This document shows positions 35,706 to 47,666 of a stretch of DNA of 64,000 bases, piece after piece. Made by a program: the position numbers and the translations under genes. The stretch lies in NCBI GenBank assembly GCA_033032175.1, contig CM065318.1, forward strand, positions 7,750,001 to 7,814,000. Reading direction: 5' to 3'. The notes under the pieces were generated by a model. The model did no database searches, was not told the origin of the DNA, and was given only the letters and a program-made list of their open reading frames with translations. Origin of the DNA: Saturnia japonica (Eukaryota; Arthropoda; Insecta; Lepidoptera; Saturniidae). Numbering within the stretch: position 1 is the first letter of the stretch; each line of letters begins with the position of its first letter.

Positions 35706-36985
35706 ATAGGTCTTTACCGATGAAATTGCCGTTCTGCAGTACTAGCCATTTCAAATCAAAATAATTTTTGTTTGGCTAAGAATTCTAATTTCAAATTAAT
35801 TTTATTTTAAAAACATGGAATTCTTTTTCCAAAAGTAGTCATTTGTTTATTCATTAGTGTTACATTTTCATCGCATTTCAATCTTTTTTGTCATCATGGA
35901 TACGTTAAAAATTCGAGTAATTATGGAATATGAGTACCGTCGTGGCAGCAACGCGGCACAAGCGGCACGCAACATCAACGACGTTTACGGAGCTAACACT
36001 ACAAACCAACGCACCACCTGTTATTGATTTGCTCGCTTCCGTTCTGGGAATTTCGACTTGAAAAATGAACCTCGCGGTCGTCCGAAGACTTTGGTCGACA
36101 ATGACGAATTAAAGGAAGCTGATTATACACAATCCACGGCTGAATTAGCAGCAGCTTTCGACGTTAGCGTCAAAACAATATTGGTCCATTTGCGTCAAAT
36201 TGGCAAAGTAAAAAAGCTTGACAAATGGGTGCCCCACGAACTCAATGATAGCCAGCGCGAAGTACTCGCCGAGACATGCCTTGCACTGCTCTACAGACAC
36301 ACAAATGAAGGAATTTTGAACCGCATTGTTACTTGCGATGAAGAATAGATTCTGTTTGATAACAGCAAGCGCTCAGCAAGTTTTTTAGATCCTGGTTCAA
36401 CACCTAAACAATGCCCTAAACGAATACTTACCCCTAGAAAAGTGATGGTCACTGTTTGGTGGTCTAGCGCCGGTGTGATTCATCACAGCTTCTTACTAAA
36501 CGGGGTGAGCATTACTGCAGATGTGTACTGTGAAGAAATGAACACAATGATGGAGAAGCTGACACATCTCCAACCAGCATTGGTCAATCGCTCGTCTCCG
36601 CTGCTCCAGCACGACAGACAACGCGCGACCTCATACTGCACAGCAGACGGTCTCCAAGTTGCAAGAACTGGGTTGGAAGTTCTCCGTCATCCGCCCTACT
36701 CACCAGACCTTGCGCTTACAGACTACTACTTTTTCCAGAATTTGGATAACTCCTTGGCGGGAAAAAAATTCAATACCCGAGAGGCAGTACAAAATGCCTT
36801 TGAAAATTTGTTGCCTCCCGTCCAGCTGATTTCTTTAAGAAGGGCATCAATAAACTGCCACTGCGCTGGCAAAGATGCATTGATTGCATGTGTGATTACT
36901 TCGATTAATACAAATAAAAAATACATGAATAAAGTTCGTTTAAATTTTTTCATACAAAACGGCAATTTCATAGGTAAAGACCTAA
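35706..36985 (+). mobile_element. DD34D mariner family M, copy 1 (decayed)
   Basis: Inverted ends ATAGGTCTTTACC(G/T)ATGAA at 35706 and, reversed, TTAGGTCTTTACCTATGAAA ending at 36985; TA duplications at 35704-35705 and 36986-36987. The same ends bound copies 2 and 3. Length 1280 bp. It lies only 210 bp beyond the rosa-type element. Confidence 0.92.
35896..36908 (+). pseudogene. Mariner transposase, copy 1
   Basis: Compared with copy 3 it has a Trp-to-stop change (TGA, 36025-36027), a 9-nt deletion after ELK (near 36115), a Trp-to-stop change right after CDEE (TAG, 36346-36348) and a 4-nt insertion at the second catalytic Asp (near 36613), which shifts the frame. The C-terminus LPLRWQRCIDCMCDYFD and stop 36906-36908 are still readable. 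It is the most decayed of the three copies. Confidence 0.92.
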
Positions 36986-36987
36986 TA

Positions 36988-38029
36988 TTAGTATAGATTG
37001 AAATAAATCAACTTTTGAATAAAAATGCATCACAAAGTCTTATGTGGAACTTCAAAAATAAACTATCTAATTACACGTAATTTAGTGAAACAAATAAATA
37101 TTAATGTGGCAAACGAGACATCGCTACGATTGCGCATTATTATTATAACTATTTAACTTTAAATTCCGTACAGTCACGATGATGAAGCGTTGCCCCTGTA
37201 CTATTCTAGTTTATTGCTTTCGTCTTTCGAGCGGTGCATTGTTATTTCTTAACAAAGTGCTGAAAAATTGTGCAGCTTTATGAAAGTACAAATAAAATAT
37301 TAGAAAAACGATCGCTACTTTAAAAACCATACACTTTAAAACTTCATTTTTGGTACAATATTTTCCCTATACAAAATGAGACTTGCGTTGTTGTAAATAT
37401 AATTCGTATTCGGTTAAAGTTAACGACGCGTCGCGGAGCAGGTGTTAGGATGTTATCAGTAGAGTGAATCACGCCTGTTGCATTTTGGTACATACATCTA
37501 GGCTAACGTTAACTTGTCCTATCTAGTTACATTTTCGTTACATATAGTAGTATCTCACTTGACAGATAATTTAAATAAGCTACACAATAATAATAAATAA
37601 TGAACAGCGAAAACTTTACAGTATAATATGATCCACATTACTCTAATAGGTATGTTGTTTATTAAATATTTAATGGAACTATGTTTAAACAGAAGGGTGT
37701 TACAAATCTGCATTTAAGATTCAAAGATTTACTTGTAAAAATATAATTTACATCCATAATCATTTTTATTAAATCTCATCTACTTACCAAACAATAACTT
37801 TATAAAAAAAGGAAACTAGAAACTCTCAATAAACTAACACAAAAGTAACATATCGATTAAAGATAAAATAATGAAGCTACGGTTTCATCATTGATTATAC
37901 TGCAGGCAAACGTCCCATTACAGGCGTTTCACGGTAAGCCTCATTTCTCAGATATTTTTAAACTATTTTCAATGTAAGTAGATCTTCTCTATACTTTTCG
38001 TATTTTTTTATAAATCCTTGAAATTGGCG
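36988..38029. other. No gene seen
   Basis: AT-rich with a GC-richer patch at about 37420-37470. Nothing recognised. Confidence 0.45.
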
Positions 38030-38725
38030 TAGTTTTTTATAGTAGCACGGCAAACTGACGGTACTGTTCCTGACGGTAAGTACAGTATAATCCAAACCCA
38101 ACAGCAACCACCGAGAGATCGAAACTCCATCGGCGGTCGCAGCTGTCATGTCAGCCTGCATAAATATCTCTTCACGTTACGCTTGAAGAACACGATGCCG
38201 TAAGAAAAGGGAAACATTGGCCGGGAAATGGTTCCACATATATATGGTACGGCAAGTATAAGATATAGAGAACTTTTTAGTTCTTGCTGTAAAACTGTAA
38301 CTCCAGCCCGGCGCGCGTGATTCTGTTGTGGAAAGGAGAAAAGGGAATCAGATTAAACAGTTCTTCAGAGCATTCACCATGATACAGACGGTAGAACACG
38401 CCTGCGAGGCAATGCTTCTGCGCAGCTGAAAGGGCTCGATGTATTTGGTAACGTCTGCATCATTAAAAGTGCGGACAGCTCATCTCTGCAACATGTCATA
38501 TGCATTAAGCAGATATTTTACGGGTCATCACAGAGATGCGAAGTATATTTCATACATAGAACTTGTGCCTTGGAAAGAGGATACAGTTGACCGGGCGTGA
38601 AAAACCGTCGCTCCCTGTTGAGGATTCCGAATCTCCGAGATGTAGTGGAGATGACACTGATTATAGCTGAGGACGCTGCAAATATCCGCACTTAGAATAT
38701 TGAGGCTGTCATACATTGCTAGAGA
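38030..38725 (-). pseudogene. LINE reverse transcriptase 3' end (jockey/CR1-like), 5'-truncated
   Basis: On the minus strand, with several frame changes, one reads FTPGQ, KAQVLCMKYTSHLC, NAYDMLQR, VTKYIEPFQLRR, VFYRLYHGECSEELFNLIPFSPFHNRITRAG. The YHGECS-ELF-LIP ending is characteristic of a large lepidopteran LINE family. A short A-run at about 38031-38036 may mark its 3' end. The element is dead and lacks everything upstream of the thumb. Confidence 0.8.
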
Positions 38726-39360
38726 CGTTCTGTGAAAAGTGGGGAGGGGGGAAATGGAGATTTTTTAAAAGAAAGCGCTCACCTTTGAATTTTTTTTTCA
38801 CATTTAATATCGTAGGTTTTTTCCAGCGCTAAGGTGGGTATAATATTTTGTTGAGAAACTATAAAAACACTTTCGCAAGTTCTCATTTGAAGTGTGAAAT
38901 AGATAGGGAGCCTACTTAACTGCACTCAATTCAGCTGGTAGTTGCGCCTCGTTCAAACATCTTCACAGCAACGGTTCGTACGCGTCAAACGTATCAGTTA
39001 CCAACTCAACCGTCGCACTACGAATGCCCGTAACGTATTTCCGCGAGCAAACAAATAGAAAGGGTGAAGTAAAAAAAATGTAGGAACGCGGCCCGAATAA
39101 ACACAAGAGAAATAACGACATAAAACAATAATTGAAATCATAGCCCGACGCTGTGGCGCGGCGGCGTCGTTTGGGGAGCGGGTATGATGCCTCGCTGAAG
39201 TACAGTGTGTTGGGTGCTATTGGCAACGCGGCGTTCCGCTGTACCCGTGTAGCAACATACCTACTCGCACACTGGAAAGCGCAGACGCGCAAATCCTACA
39301 ACTTACATTTTTAAATATATATGTATTTATATCGTATATATGGCAATGAACATTATAATA
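38726..39360. other. GC-richer block, function unknown
   Basis: 38920-39300 is unusually CpG-rich ('ctgtggcgcggcggcgtcgt') for this window. A 109-codon minus frame (38963-39292) has no recognisable domain. It could be an old promoter, 5' exon or a regulatory island; I cannot choose. Confidence 0.35.
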
Positions 39361-39362
39361 TA

Positions 39363-40960
39363 CACACATCAAAAAAGTCTAAGCAACATGCGTGATATTA
39401 CAATTTTTTCCATTTATATTAATTAATTTCTAAATATTTACTCAAACAAAGTGCGTAGGTAAGTAAACTTTTTTGTTATTGATGACATACTGGCTGGTTG
39501 TAAAAAAAAATTTGATTATGTTTTGTTTTTTCATAAAATTCAAATGACTGCGAATTTGTGTGAATTTAAGTGCGTTTTAATTGCTACGTTTAGTCTTTAT
39601 TTTATAACTTTACCAACCATTTAAATAAAGTTAGCGACAAAATTGAATTGTTAGATATTCTTTACGTCATGAAGCGACGTCATTTGATGGCATATGAAAT
39701 GCAAAGAGCTGTAGGGATGTTGCAAGCGGGATATAATCAATCTCAGGTATCTCGACATTTTGGCATTCATAGAAGTGTTATTTGTCGTCTTTGGCAGCGC
39801 TACAATAATACAGGAGAACCCGCTGAACAGCATCCAGGCCGTAAAAGGACAACAACCACTCGGCAAGACCGGTACACACAACTGACTGCAAGACGCCAAC
39901 CGATGTTAACCGCTCGAGAGATAAGTTTGAGGCTACAAATTTCAAGGGGTGTTGATACAAGTCCTCAAACTGTTTGAAATCGACTGCATGAGTACGGCCT
40001 ACGAGCTCGACGCCCAATCAGGTGCTCACCGATACGTCACGGGAATCGCGCTCGTCGATATGAATGGTGTAGAGAACGCATAACATGGACCCAGGAACAA
40101 TAGGATAAAATTATGTTTTCCGATGAGTCGCGATTCGGGTTTAAGCCTGATACAAGAAGGGTGCGAGTGTATCGTCGGCCCAGAAATACTGAAAGGCTCA
40201 GGTGCATTCAGGAAGTTCATCCATACAGCGGCTCAACAGTTATGTTATGGGCGGGTATTATGAAGAACAGGCGAACTGAGCTCGTTTTTGTAAATGGAAA
40301 CATGAATGCTGAAAATTACATTGAGGATATTCTCAGACCTTATATCTACCCATTTGCACAAACCTTTGGCTCCGATTTTAGGTTAATGCATGACAATGCG
40401 CGTTCACATACAGCTCGGCGAACCAGTGAATACTTTGCAACGGAGAACATCCGGGTATTGCCCTGGCCTGCACAATCGCCAGATCTCAACCCCATCGAGC
40501 ACGCATGGGACATGTTGCAGAGACGTGTTTTGAAGGACTTGGACGGAGCGACACCAACCCAACAGCTGAAGGATTTGCTACAATTCCATTGGGAGCGAAT
40601 ACCGCAAGATGACATAAACATTCTCATTAACTCAATGAATAATCGTTGCCGACAAGTTCTGAATAGCAGAGGAGCCCATACTTTGTATTAAATTGTTCTA
40701 TTCTTTCACAATAAATACATTTTCTTTAGAAATTTCGTTTTGTAAGAAAAAAGGTTAGTTTCTTATGTATCTTAGTTTCTACAGTATATTCTTATATTGT
40801 TCATTTCTGTTATTAAAAGAACTTATAAAGACGACAGCTGTTATTTTTACATCATAGAACCCTAAAGATATTATTTTAAAAATAAAATACAACGTTATAA
40901 TGTGAAGAACTATCCTAAAATTTAAATTAGTACATGTTGCTTAGACTTTTTTGATGAGTG
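39363..40960 (+). mobile_element. Tc1-like transposon, complete ends, nearly intact
   Basis: 28-bp inverted ends (39363-39390 and 40933-40960) beginning CAC(A/T)CATCAAAAAAGTC differ at one position. TA duplications flank at 39361-39362 and 40961-40962. Length 1598 bp with one transposase frame. Confidence 0.93.
39669..40691 (+). pseudogene. Tc1-like transposase (DD34E), two nonsense codons
   Basis: One frame runs from ATG 39669 (MKRRHLMAYEMQRA) to TAA 40691, about 340 codons, interrupted only by TGA at 39975-39977 (in TV*NRLHEYGLRARRP) and TAG at 40101-40103 (in TWTQEQ*DKIMFSDESRFG). N-terminal paired helix-turn-helix motifs (SQVSRHFGIHRSVICRLWQRY) are intact. Catalytic residues are present: Asp of FSDES, Asp of MHDNARSHTA, Glu of SPDLNPIEHAWD, the last two with 34 residues between, hence DD34E. 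No frameshift is seen, so the element died recently by point mutation. Confidence 0.93.
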
Positions 40961-41023
40961 TATTTCAACTCCTACTCAGAAACACTAAGTGACTATTTTA
41001 AGCACGTTTTATTTTTAATACAA

Positions 41024-41618
41024 CTAGCTGACCTGCGTGAATATTTCGCACATTATAGAATGTAAACATTCTAACAGCTGTCATGTTAATAGATGGTTGT
41101 GGCTCTTACATTTTTCTAGTATATATTTCCCAGGTGGTATTTCTAGTAAAAAGTTATTAAAATCAATTTTTTAACCAATGCATTTATTTTAAACTAAACT
41201 ATTTGGATAATTTGAACCATTTTTCATTAAAAACGGGGAACATAAGCTTTAAAAAGGTGTTACAACAATTAATTTTTTGAAGATATAAGGGAGTTATGGT
41301 GTTGCCTCAAAATAAAACACCTTTGGGAAATATTATATAGAGATTGGAATAATAAAAAATATCGAGATATCTTAAAATATTAGGTATACATGTATTTATT
41401 GTATTTCGTTATAATCAAAGTGTACAAGTACCTATATTTTTACAAAATTATAATTATCATAACGCATCACATCACGCAAACACTACTGGAAGGATTTAAA
41501 CCAATTTGTTTTTTTTTTTTTTTACTCTTCAGATCCTTATATAACAAAGAAAATATCACGACATCTACTTAATCAATAATTCTGTAGTCTACACGAGCGG
41601 AGCCGCGGGCGCTACTAG
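41024..41618. repeat. Two facing Helitron 3' ends
   Basis: At 41024-41027 CTAG with 'ctgacctgcgtg' is the 3' terminus of a minus-oriented Helitron. At 41615-41618 CTAG after 'gagccgcgggcgcta' ends a plus-oriented one. The 5' ends were not found; both are probably fragments. A T-run lies at 41511-41523. Confidence 0.5.
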
Positions 41619-43514
41619 TAATTAATATATTAAATTTCAAACTAAAAAAAATATTAATTCCGTTTAGACAGATGCGTTTACCATTGACCCATGACGGAAA
41701 TCTAATATAGTAACAAAATTACAGTTAACAAAAACAAAACACCTAGTTCGCGGTGACAAACACACACGTCCTAGCTATTAATCTCGGTAAATCGAATAAA
41801 AGGATAATAGAGGCTCTCCAATGAGGGAAAGGAAAGATTGCCTTCATCGTCGATGGCGGGTCGGTCGCTCTGCAGTCACGATACATTATTAGTGAGTTAA
41901 CTCAATTTGCGGCATATTGTTTGGGAGGATCTTAATAACAGAGGCGAGAGTTCGTGAGCATCGTCATGGCTACCCTTGATCCGTGTCGTTTCGCTCGATA
42001 ACATTACCAAACTTGCGTGTTATACACAAATGTTATAATATAAATTATATCAAATTGATAAAGTAACATAGTAAAAACTAATGGTGGTGATGGAATTAGA
42101 TGATTTTTAACTATTTAAATTGAAGTTTTCGTTTTGTAGCATTTAGTTACTTTGTTGAGTTCGGCTTATATTACATATAAAAGTTACTTAAAATATGAAT
42201 ACAATTGAAATTTATGAAACCGTTGTTTTTTTCTCTACATGACATAATCCAAAGTATATTTTGTAGAGTATTAATATCTTCTCATGATATAGTTTAGGAG
42301 CAACCTACATAAGAAATCCAGAGATTTCAACAAAGTTCATACATTTTACATTCCATTCATAATAAAAAAATTGCCGATCTGGTTGCTAAGGGACATTGCG
42401 TTTTCTCTGCTTCGTTTGCTCGTATCGAAACGAATAACAGCATTGGACTTCGTTTTACAATTATTTATTAAATATGTTGTGTTAACTTATAATTTATTGA
42501 AAATCATGAGACTTTTTAAAATCTATGTTGCCTGTAGCTCTCGTAAAGAAACTGTGACAAATGCCTAGCTAAATAACTTTCTATTAAGAAGTATTTTACA
42601 TTAGCCCTGTTTATTTACACGATTACGGACTATTTGCCACAAACAGCTTGTAAACACCCGAAACAACTGATAACCAAAAAGAACGCAGAGTATTTTAAAC
42701 TCTAAGCTAACCGCTTTAAGTTCATACCGTTTTCGATCCTTATTGATACAAAGTCGAAATAGGTTTCACAGTAAATTATTAAAAGGAGCTGTCGAACAAC
42801 CGAAATTAATTGAAAGTATTCGTTTAGAATTTCAAACAGAGTCGGAGAAGCACTTGTACTTTATTGGTTGTTTGGTTGGGCTATTAAGAGAAAGTTGCGC
42901 TTGCTCGATGTTACAAATCTTGATAAATCGTAGCATTAGTTCTCAAATTTATTTATAGTATAATATATTACCGGAACTGTGCGTGATATTAAGAACAGTA
43001 CGATACAATCCAAATCAGCGGTGATCACAAAGAGATCAACATTCCACCGCCACGCGCCAGTCGCCACCCGCAGTTATACTGCTCCGCGTAAATAACAAGA
43101 CATTTTTTAACAAATAAAGAAAACCGAATCGGTTCATAAACAAAGAAGTTATACCTGAACATCCATAAAAAATACACTTTACCGAATTAAAGTGCCTTTT
43201 CGCCTTTAATGCATTTTTATTTTATATACTAACGAGCTTAATGTTTATAAAACTTTCTTTCAGCTAAAAAGGGGTTAATGTGGATGAAATTACTATTGTT
43301 TGTACTACAATAACAAAATAAGCAAAAAAAATGTCCAAACTCAAAACCATATCCAGAAAAGTAATAAAATCGTGAATTAATAAATAAATATAGTAATATA
43401 TCAAATAAATGAAATACAGGCTTGCCATATGTATGGTGGTCGCGTCCCAGTCGTGTTGTACAGTTATACCAACCTGTTAATAGGTATGAACCTATTTTAT
43501 GGCAAAAAAAAAAT
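41619..43514. other. No gene seen
   Basis: GC-richer blocks at 41810-41990 and 43010-43090 without coding features. The rest is AT-rich. Confidence 0.4.
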
Positions 43515-43575
43515 CCCGGCCAAGTGCGCGTCGGACTCGCGCACCGAGGATTCCGTAATTGTACAGCTACATTCA
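43515..43575 (+). repeat. Head of the hairpin-headed repeat
   Basis: Text 'ggccaagtgcgcgtcggact' then 'cgcgcaccgaggattccgta' and 'attgtacagctacattcac' matches 19105-19170. The body diverges after about 43580. Confidence 0.6.
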
Positions 43576-44249
43576 CAAAAATTATTTAATATTTTATACT
43601 TTATTTGCTTCTTTACCTTTATTTTTAGGCATTTTTTATATTTTTAATAATATAAGTAGATTTATAATATATTTTTTAAAGTTTTATAATTTAAATTATT
43701 ATTTTAGGGAACATCAGCGCGCAGAGTTTTTAGACAGGGTAGGCGAAAATTTTAAAACTATTAACCTACCAAAAATACTGCTTTTGGTCTTGGTTCGTTG
43801 TCTTGTAGATTAAACAATAATGTAGGTAATTCAATTACCGTTATTGCCACCTCAAATATCCATAGGCCATACATTTACTGATTTTATAGACATATCAATT
43901 TATAGATTTAAAAAGTGGTAATTCAAGTAATCTATAAGTCAATGCCTATATCGGCGGGTTTGTTTGATGTTCTGTATATGCAAAATTAAATAATAGCAAT
44001 GAAAAGAGGGGGGGGGGGGGATGAGTATACTGATCTACATATTATAAAGACTTTTTAGTTTTTTTTTAATTTGTATAATAAATCTACACGTCTATATTTG
44101 TCTTTCTTTACCTTTACAAATAATTGAAAATCCGGTGTAAAACGACCTTTCACGATTACTTGTTTGTTTTTTACCAAAAGATAATTTTGAAAACTCATCA
44201 CTTTTTATTTTCCTTATCAAGGCTCACGGTAGTGTGTCAGCCAAGTTCG
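43576..44249. other. No gene seen
   Basis: AT-rich; a run of 12 G lies at about 44009-44020, unusual here. A short frame near 43700-43810 is unremarkable. Confidence 0.4.
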
Positions 44250-44480
44250 AAAAGGGCGACACCGGCCAGTATCTTATTATATAAGTGAGCAATTCTTGTA
44301 TATATATATATAAATATGTAATTGGTTTCTCGGAAACGGCTCCAATGATTTGGATGAAACTTTGTATTTAGATAATGTTTTACCTTCCAAGTATATGAGT
44401 TATTAAGGTCTGGAAAGTAGCATTTTTATCACTCACTGACTGACTCACTCATCAAAAACCTAGACCACTACTAGATGACT
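44250..44480 (+). repeat. Dispersed lepidopteran repeat, Helitron- or MITE-like
   Basis: The wording 'gtgagcaattcttgtatata' with (TA)n, then 'ggtttctcggaaacggctcc' and 'gatttggatgaaactttgta', is a widespread lepidopteran repeat. Ends are not resolved. Confidence 0.45.
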
Positions 44481-45356
44481 CAGAAACTTGAAATATAACA
44501 TCAAGGTAGACCGTCAACCATATATTAAGCATCCAAAGGAAAAAAATAAAAAAAACTTCATAATAATACAATCTTAATCGAATAAATTTTTTATTATAAA
44601 TTCAACAAACTGTAATAAAATTATTACTCAATTATATTAAATTTAAAGCTTTCCGGTTTATTTTAAGTGAGAATGATTGTATTAAATGATATAAATAAAA
44701 GCTATTTTAAAATATGGTTTTATTGAAAACAATTTGGATCTATGCTCGCAGTTTTAACAAATAATGCAGTTATAACGAAATAAACTTTTCTTCTTTAATA
44801 ATCGAATTATCAAACAAAATCTAATTACCTACTTTTGTAACGAAACAATATGAATTTATGTTTCGATGAATTTTGAGATTTTTAAATAATATTACATGCC
44901 AACTATAAATGATGAAGAATTTTCTACTAAACCCCATATAAAAATGTATTTTAATTTAAATTGTTAAATACTATGGTAACTAATAAGTTATTATAATATT
45001 ATTAAATTATTACTATATTATTTTTTATTTATTAAAGACATTTACATCCATACTACCATATGGCGTTGTGGCAAAAATGAGCATCAAGTACAGATATATA
45101 TGTTTTTATCTACTTAAAAATAGATGGCATTGTGCAGTTTTTCAAAATTATGATATCCAAAAAAAAAAACAAAATGCGAAAAAGAAGCCAAGTTCGAAAG
45201 AATCAACGTTCGGGATAGTCTTTGTCACGTTGATGTGCGTTCTTTAATTTATTTACAAAACAATTTGTTCTTTTTTTTCATACTGTATCGATGATATTTA
45301 TAATGATACCACCTACACTCGACAGGTGGAGCTGATTTACAATTTAAGATTTTTTT
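44481..45356. other. No gene seen
   Basis: Strongly AT-rich; nothing recognised. Confidence 0.45.
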
Positions 45357-45808
45357 TTACGTAAAGATAAACTCGACAAACTTAACTTTGCCGTTAAAAA
45401 AACTGTTGTCCCCCATGATATATGACGCGATCATTTTACCAACTGCAAATAGGTTAAAAGAAGTTTTTTTGTGACTTAACTATAAATTTACGGTTTTCGG
45501 ATTTTTTTCTTTACTTGTGCTTTAAGACGTAGCTTCTTGCCAAATTTCATGATTTTAGGTCAACGGGAAGTACCCTATAGGTTTTGATTTCCTTTGCGAG
45601 TGTTGAAATATACGGCCGTATCTTTTGATTCCGTTGACTTAGAAGTTTGATTTTTCACAGCTCCAAGGGATTGCAGACCTAAGTATTTGATATTAATTTC
45701 AACTTGATAACTCCACGCGTTCTTGAGAAAAAGTGACAGACAGACGAACAACGAAGTGATCCTGTAAGGGATCCTTTTTTCCTTTGGCAGTACGGAATCC
45801 TAAAAAAT
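45357..45808 (+). repeat. Hairpin-headed repeat, 3' two-thirds
   Basis: It matches 19218-19653 over most of its length ('tttcatgattttaggtcaac', 'ccaagggattgcagacctaa', 'cgaacaacgaagtgatcctg') and ends 'tacggaatcctaaaaaatga'. The head is missing here; a head in the same orientation lies at 43515. Confidence 0.65.
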
Positions 45809-46079
45809 GAACTCGGAAAATAAATTAGAGAATTCACTAGCCAGTAGTATGCTCAAATAGTTGATTAAATGACAAAAAAAAGCGCTGCAGTAAACTTCAA
45901 AATGATATTAAGACACTTGTAACAAAATTGAAGTGTTAAGTTTAGGTTTTTTTTGTCACTCACTGTCAGCTGTATGTGGCTTTATCCCGAGTCAACGATT
46001 CCACCAATATTTTATATTAGGAAATTTGACTACTAACATTATACAAGCTAAATTATTAAAAAGCAAACAAAAATCCCAA

Positions 46080-46437
46080 CTGCAACCAAAACACTTGACG
46101 ATTTTTCTTTTCTATTTTTGCTTTTCAGTTGATTTTCAGACCTCGTACTTAAATATTATAGACTATATCACTCCCACAATTAAGACGAATCTAACAAAAT
46201 CTCGTATGTTAAATCCATCAAGCCGTTTAGGCTACATAGCGTACCAATGAAATAGACACTGCAAACAAAACACTTGACGATTTTTCTTTTCTATTTTTGC
46301 TTTTCAGTTGATTTTCAGACCTCGTACTTAAATATTATAGACTATATCACTCCTACAATTAAGACGAATCTAACAAAATCTCGTATGTTAAATCCATCAA
46401 GCCGTTTAGGCTACATAGCGTACCAATGAAATAGACA
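46080..46437 (+). repeat. Tandem duplication of 179 bp
   Basis: Unit 1 is 46080-46258 and unit 2 46259-46437. I count about three differences (caacc/caaac, actcccac/actcctac and the last base), so it is recent. The unit has no coding capacity; an open frame enters unit 1 from upstream but stops at its end. Confidence 0.93.
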
Positions 46438-47354
46438 TACATATATACATACGCTCGAAAAACACAACCCTCCTTTTTCGCAAACGGGTAAAAAAAGCAT
46501 TGTAGACAGTGTTGTAATTTTGTTTCATTTAGTTTTGTGATACACTGGATTTTCTTTGGCTCTATCAACGAGAAGAATTAAAGTCCACTCAAACGAACTC
46601 GCAGACAAAGGAAATCGTATTCAAATAAACTCAAATAACTTATCCATTTATCGAACCGAAGTAACACAATATTAATTTTTATTATCATCAACAAAACTTG
46701 AAATGATTTGACAAGTTCACTCAACAACCATTCAACTGTTTCGTTGAATAATATTAGTGAGATGATATTTTATGCAGCTCTGGTGTGAAAGGGCGCGCGC
46801 CCGAGGTGGTACGAGGGAGTGTAGTGGGGACGTGGACGGCGCGGTCGGGGGCCGGATGTCATGGAAAAATTGCTACTTCCGAGCCGGGGCCAGCACAAAG
46901 GAGCCCGTCTGTTATTTTATTATCAAGTATACTGACCTTCTACGGTACTTCACTTGCAAGCAGTCTATCATAGAATATATAACATCTCTTTTAGGTGAAT
47001 TTAGTGACATATTATCCTTTACTGCATTATTCCTATTATCACAATCGATAAGGTTATTTTCTAATTAAGATGCTATAATATTATGTAATTATTGAAAATG
47101 TTAAGTAGCTAAACATTACGCTGACAGTGTTCTCAAAAACCGAGTAAATAATATCTTGTTAATATCCTTTACTTCATATTTTGCATCTAAGTAATATCTA
47201 TGTGAATTGTAAATAACAGTTACAGCTTAAATATCTCGCTTTTACTAAATTACAAAACAATTTTCTATTATAGACTATTGTCTGTTAAACATGGTAAAAT
47301 ATAATAATATATTTAAAAATAAAATCAAGTAATTTAAAGGAAATATAGAAATCT
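46438..47354. other. No gene seen; GC-rich island at 46770-46920
   Basis: The island holds 'gacggcgcggtcgggggccg' and two overlapping frames (46772-47068, 46785-46973) that share no known domain. Confidence 0.35.
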
Positions 47355-47664
47355 GACGTGATGTATGGATCTGACTGCTGGGCAACAAGAGAGACAGATG
47401 TAATAAGACTGCATGTCACAGAGATGTCAATATTAATATGGATGTGAAGTGTAACTAGAAAGGCTATAAGATTAGGAATGATTATTTCAGAGAAAGTACG
47501 ATGTAGCACCAATCGTAGAGAAGTTAAGGGGTAATAGGTTAGCAAGGTATGAGAATGCATGAAATAGGGATGAATACTAAAAGGATGAAAACTAGGAGAA
47601 AGTTAAGTATGAAGGTGGACGGATATAGGAGTAGAGGAAAACCGAAGAAGGTATGGATGGTTTA
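47355..47664 (+). pseudogene. LINE polymerase C-terminal fragment, split by mariner copy 2
   Basis: The text reads VMYGSDCWATRETDVIRLHVTEMSIL, later (with frame changes) APIVEKLRGNRL and VDGYRSRGKPKKVWM, the usual C-terminus of RTE/BovB-type polymerases (YGSECW, RGRPKKRW). It breaks exactly at the TA of mariner copy 2 and resumes at 48928 with a KGVN-like end (about 48928-48970). The two flanks join in the right order for the family, so the LINE was there first. Confidence 0.78.
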
Positions 47665-47666
47665 TA

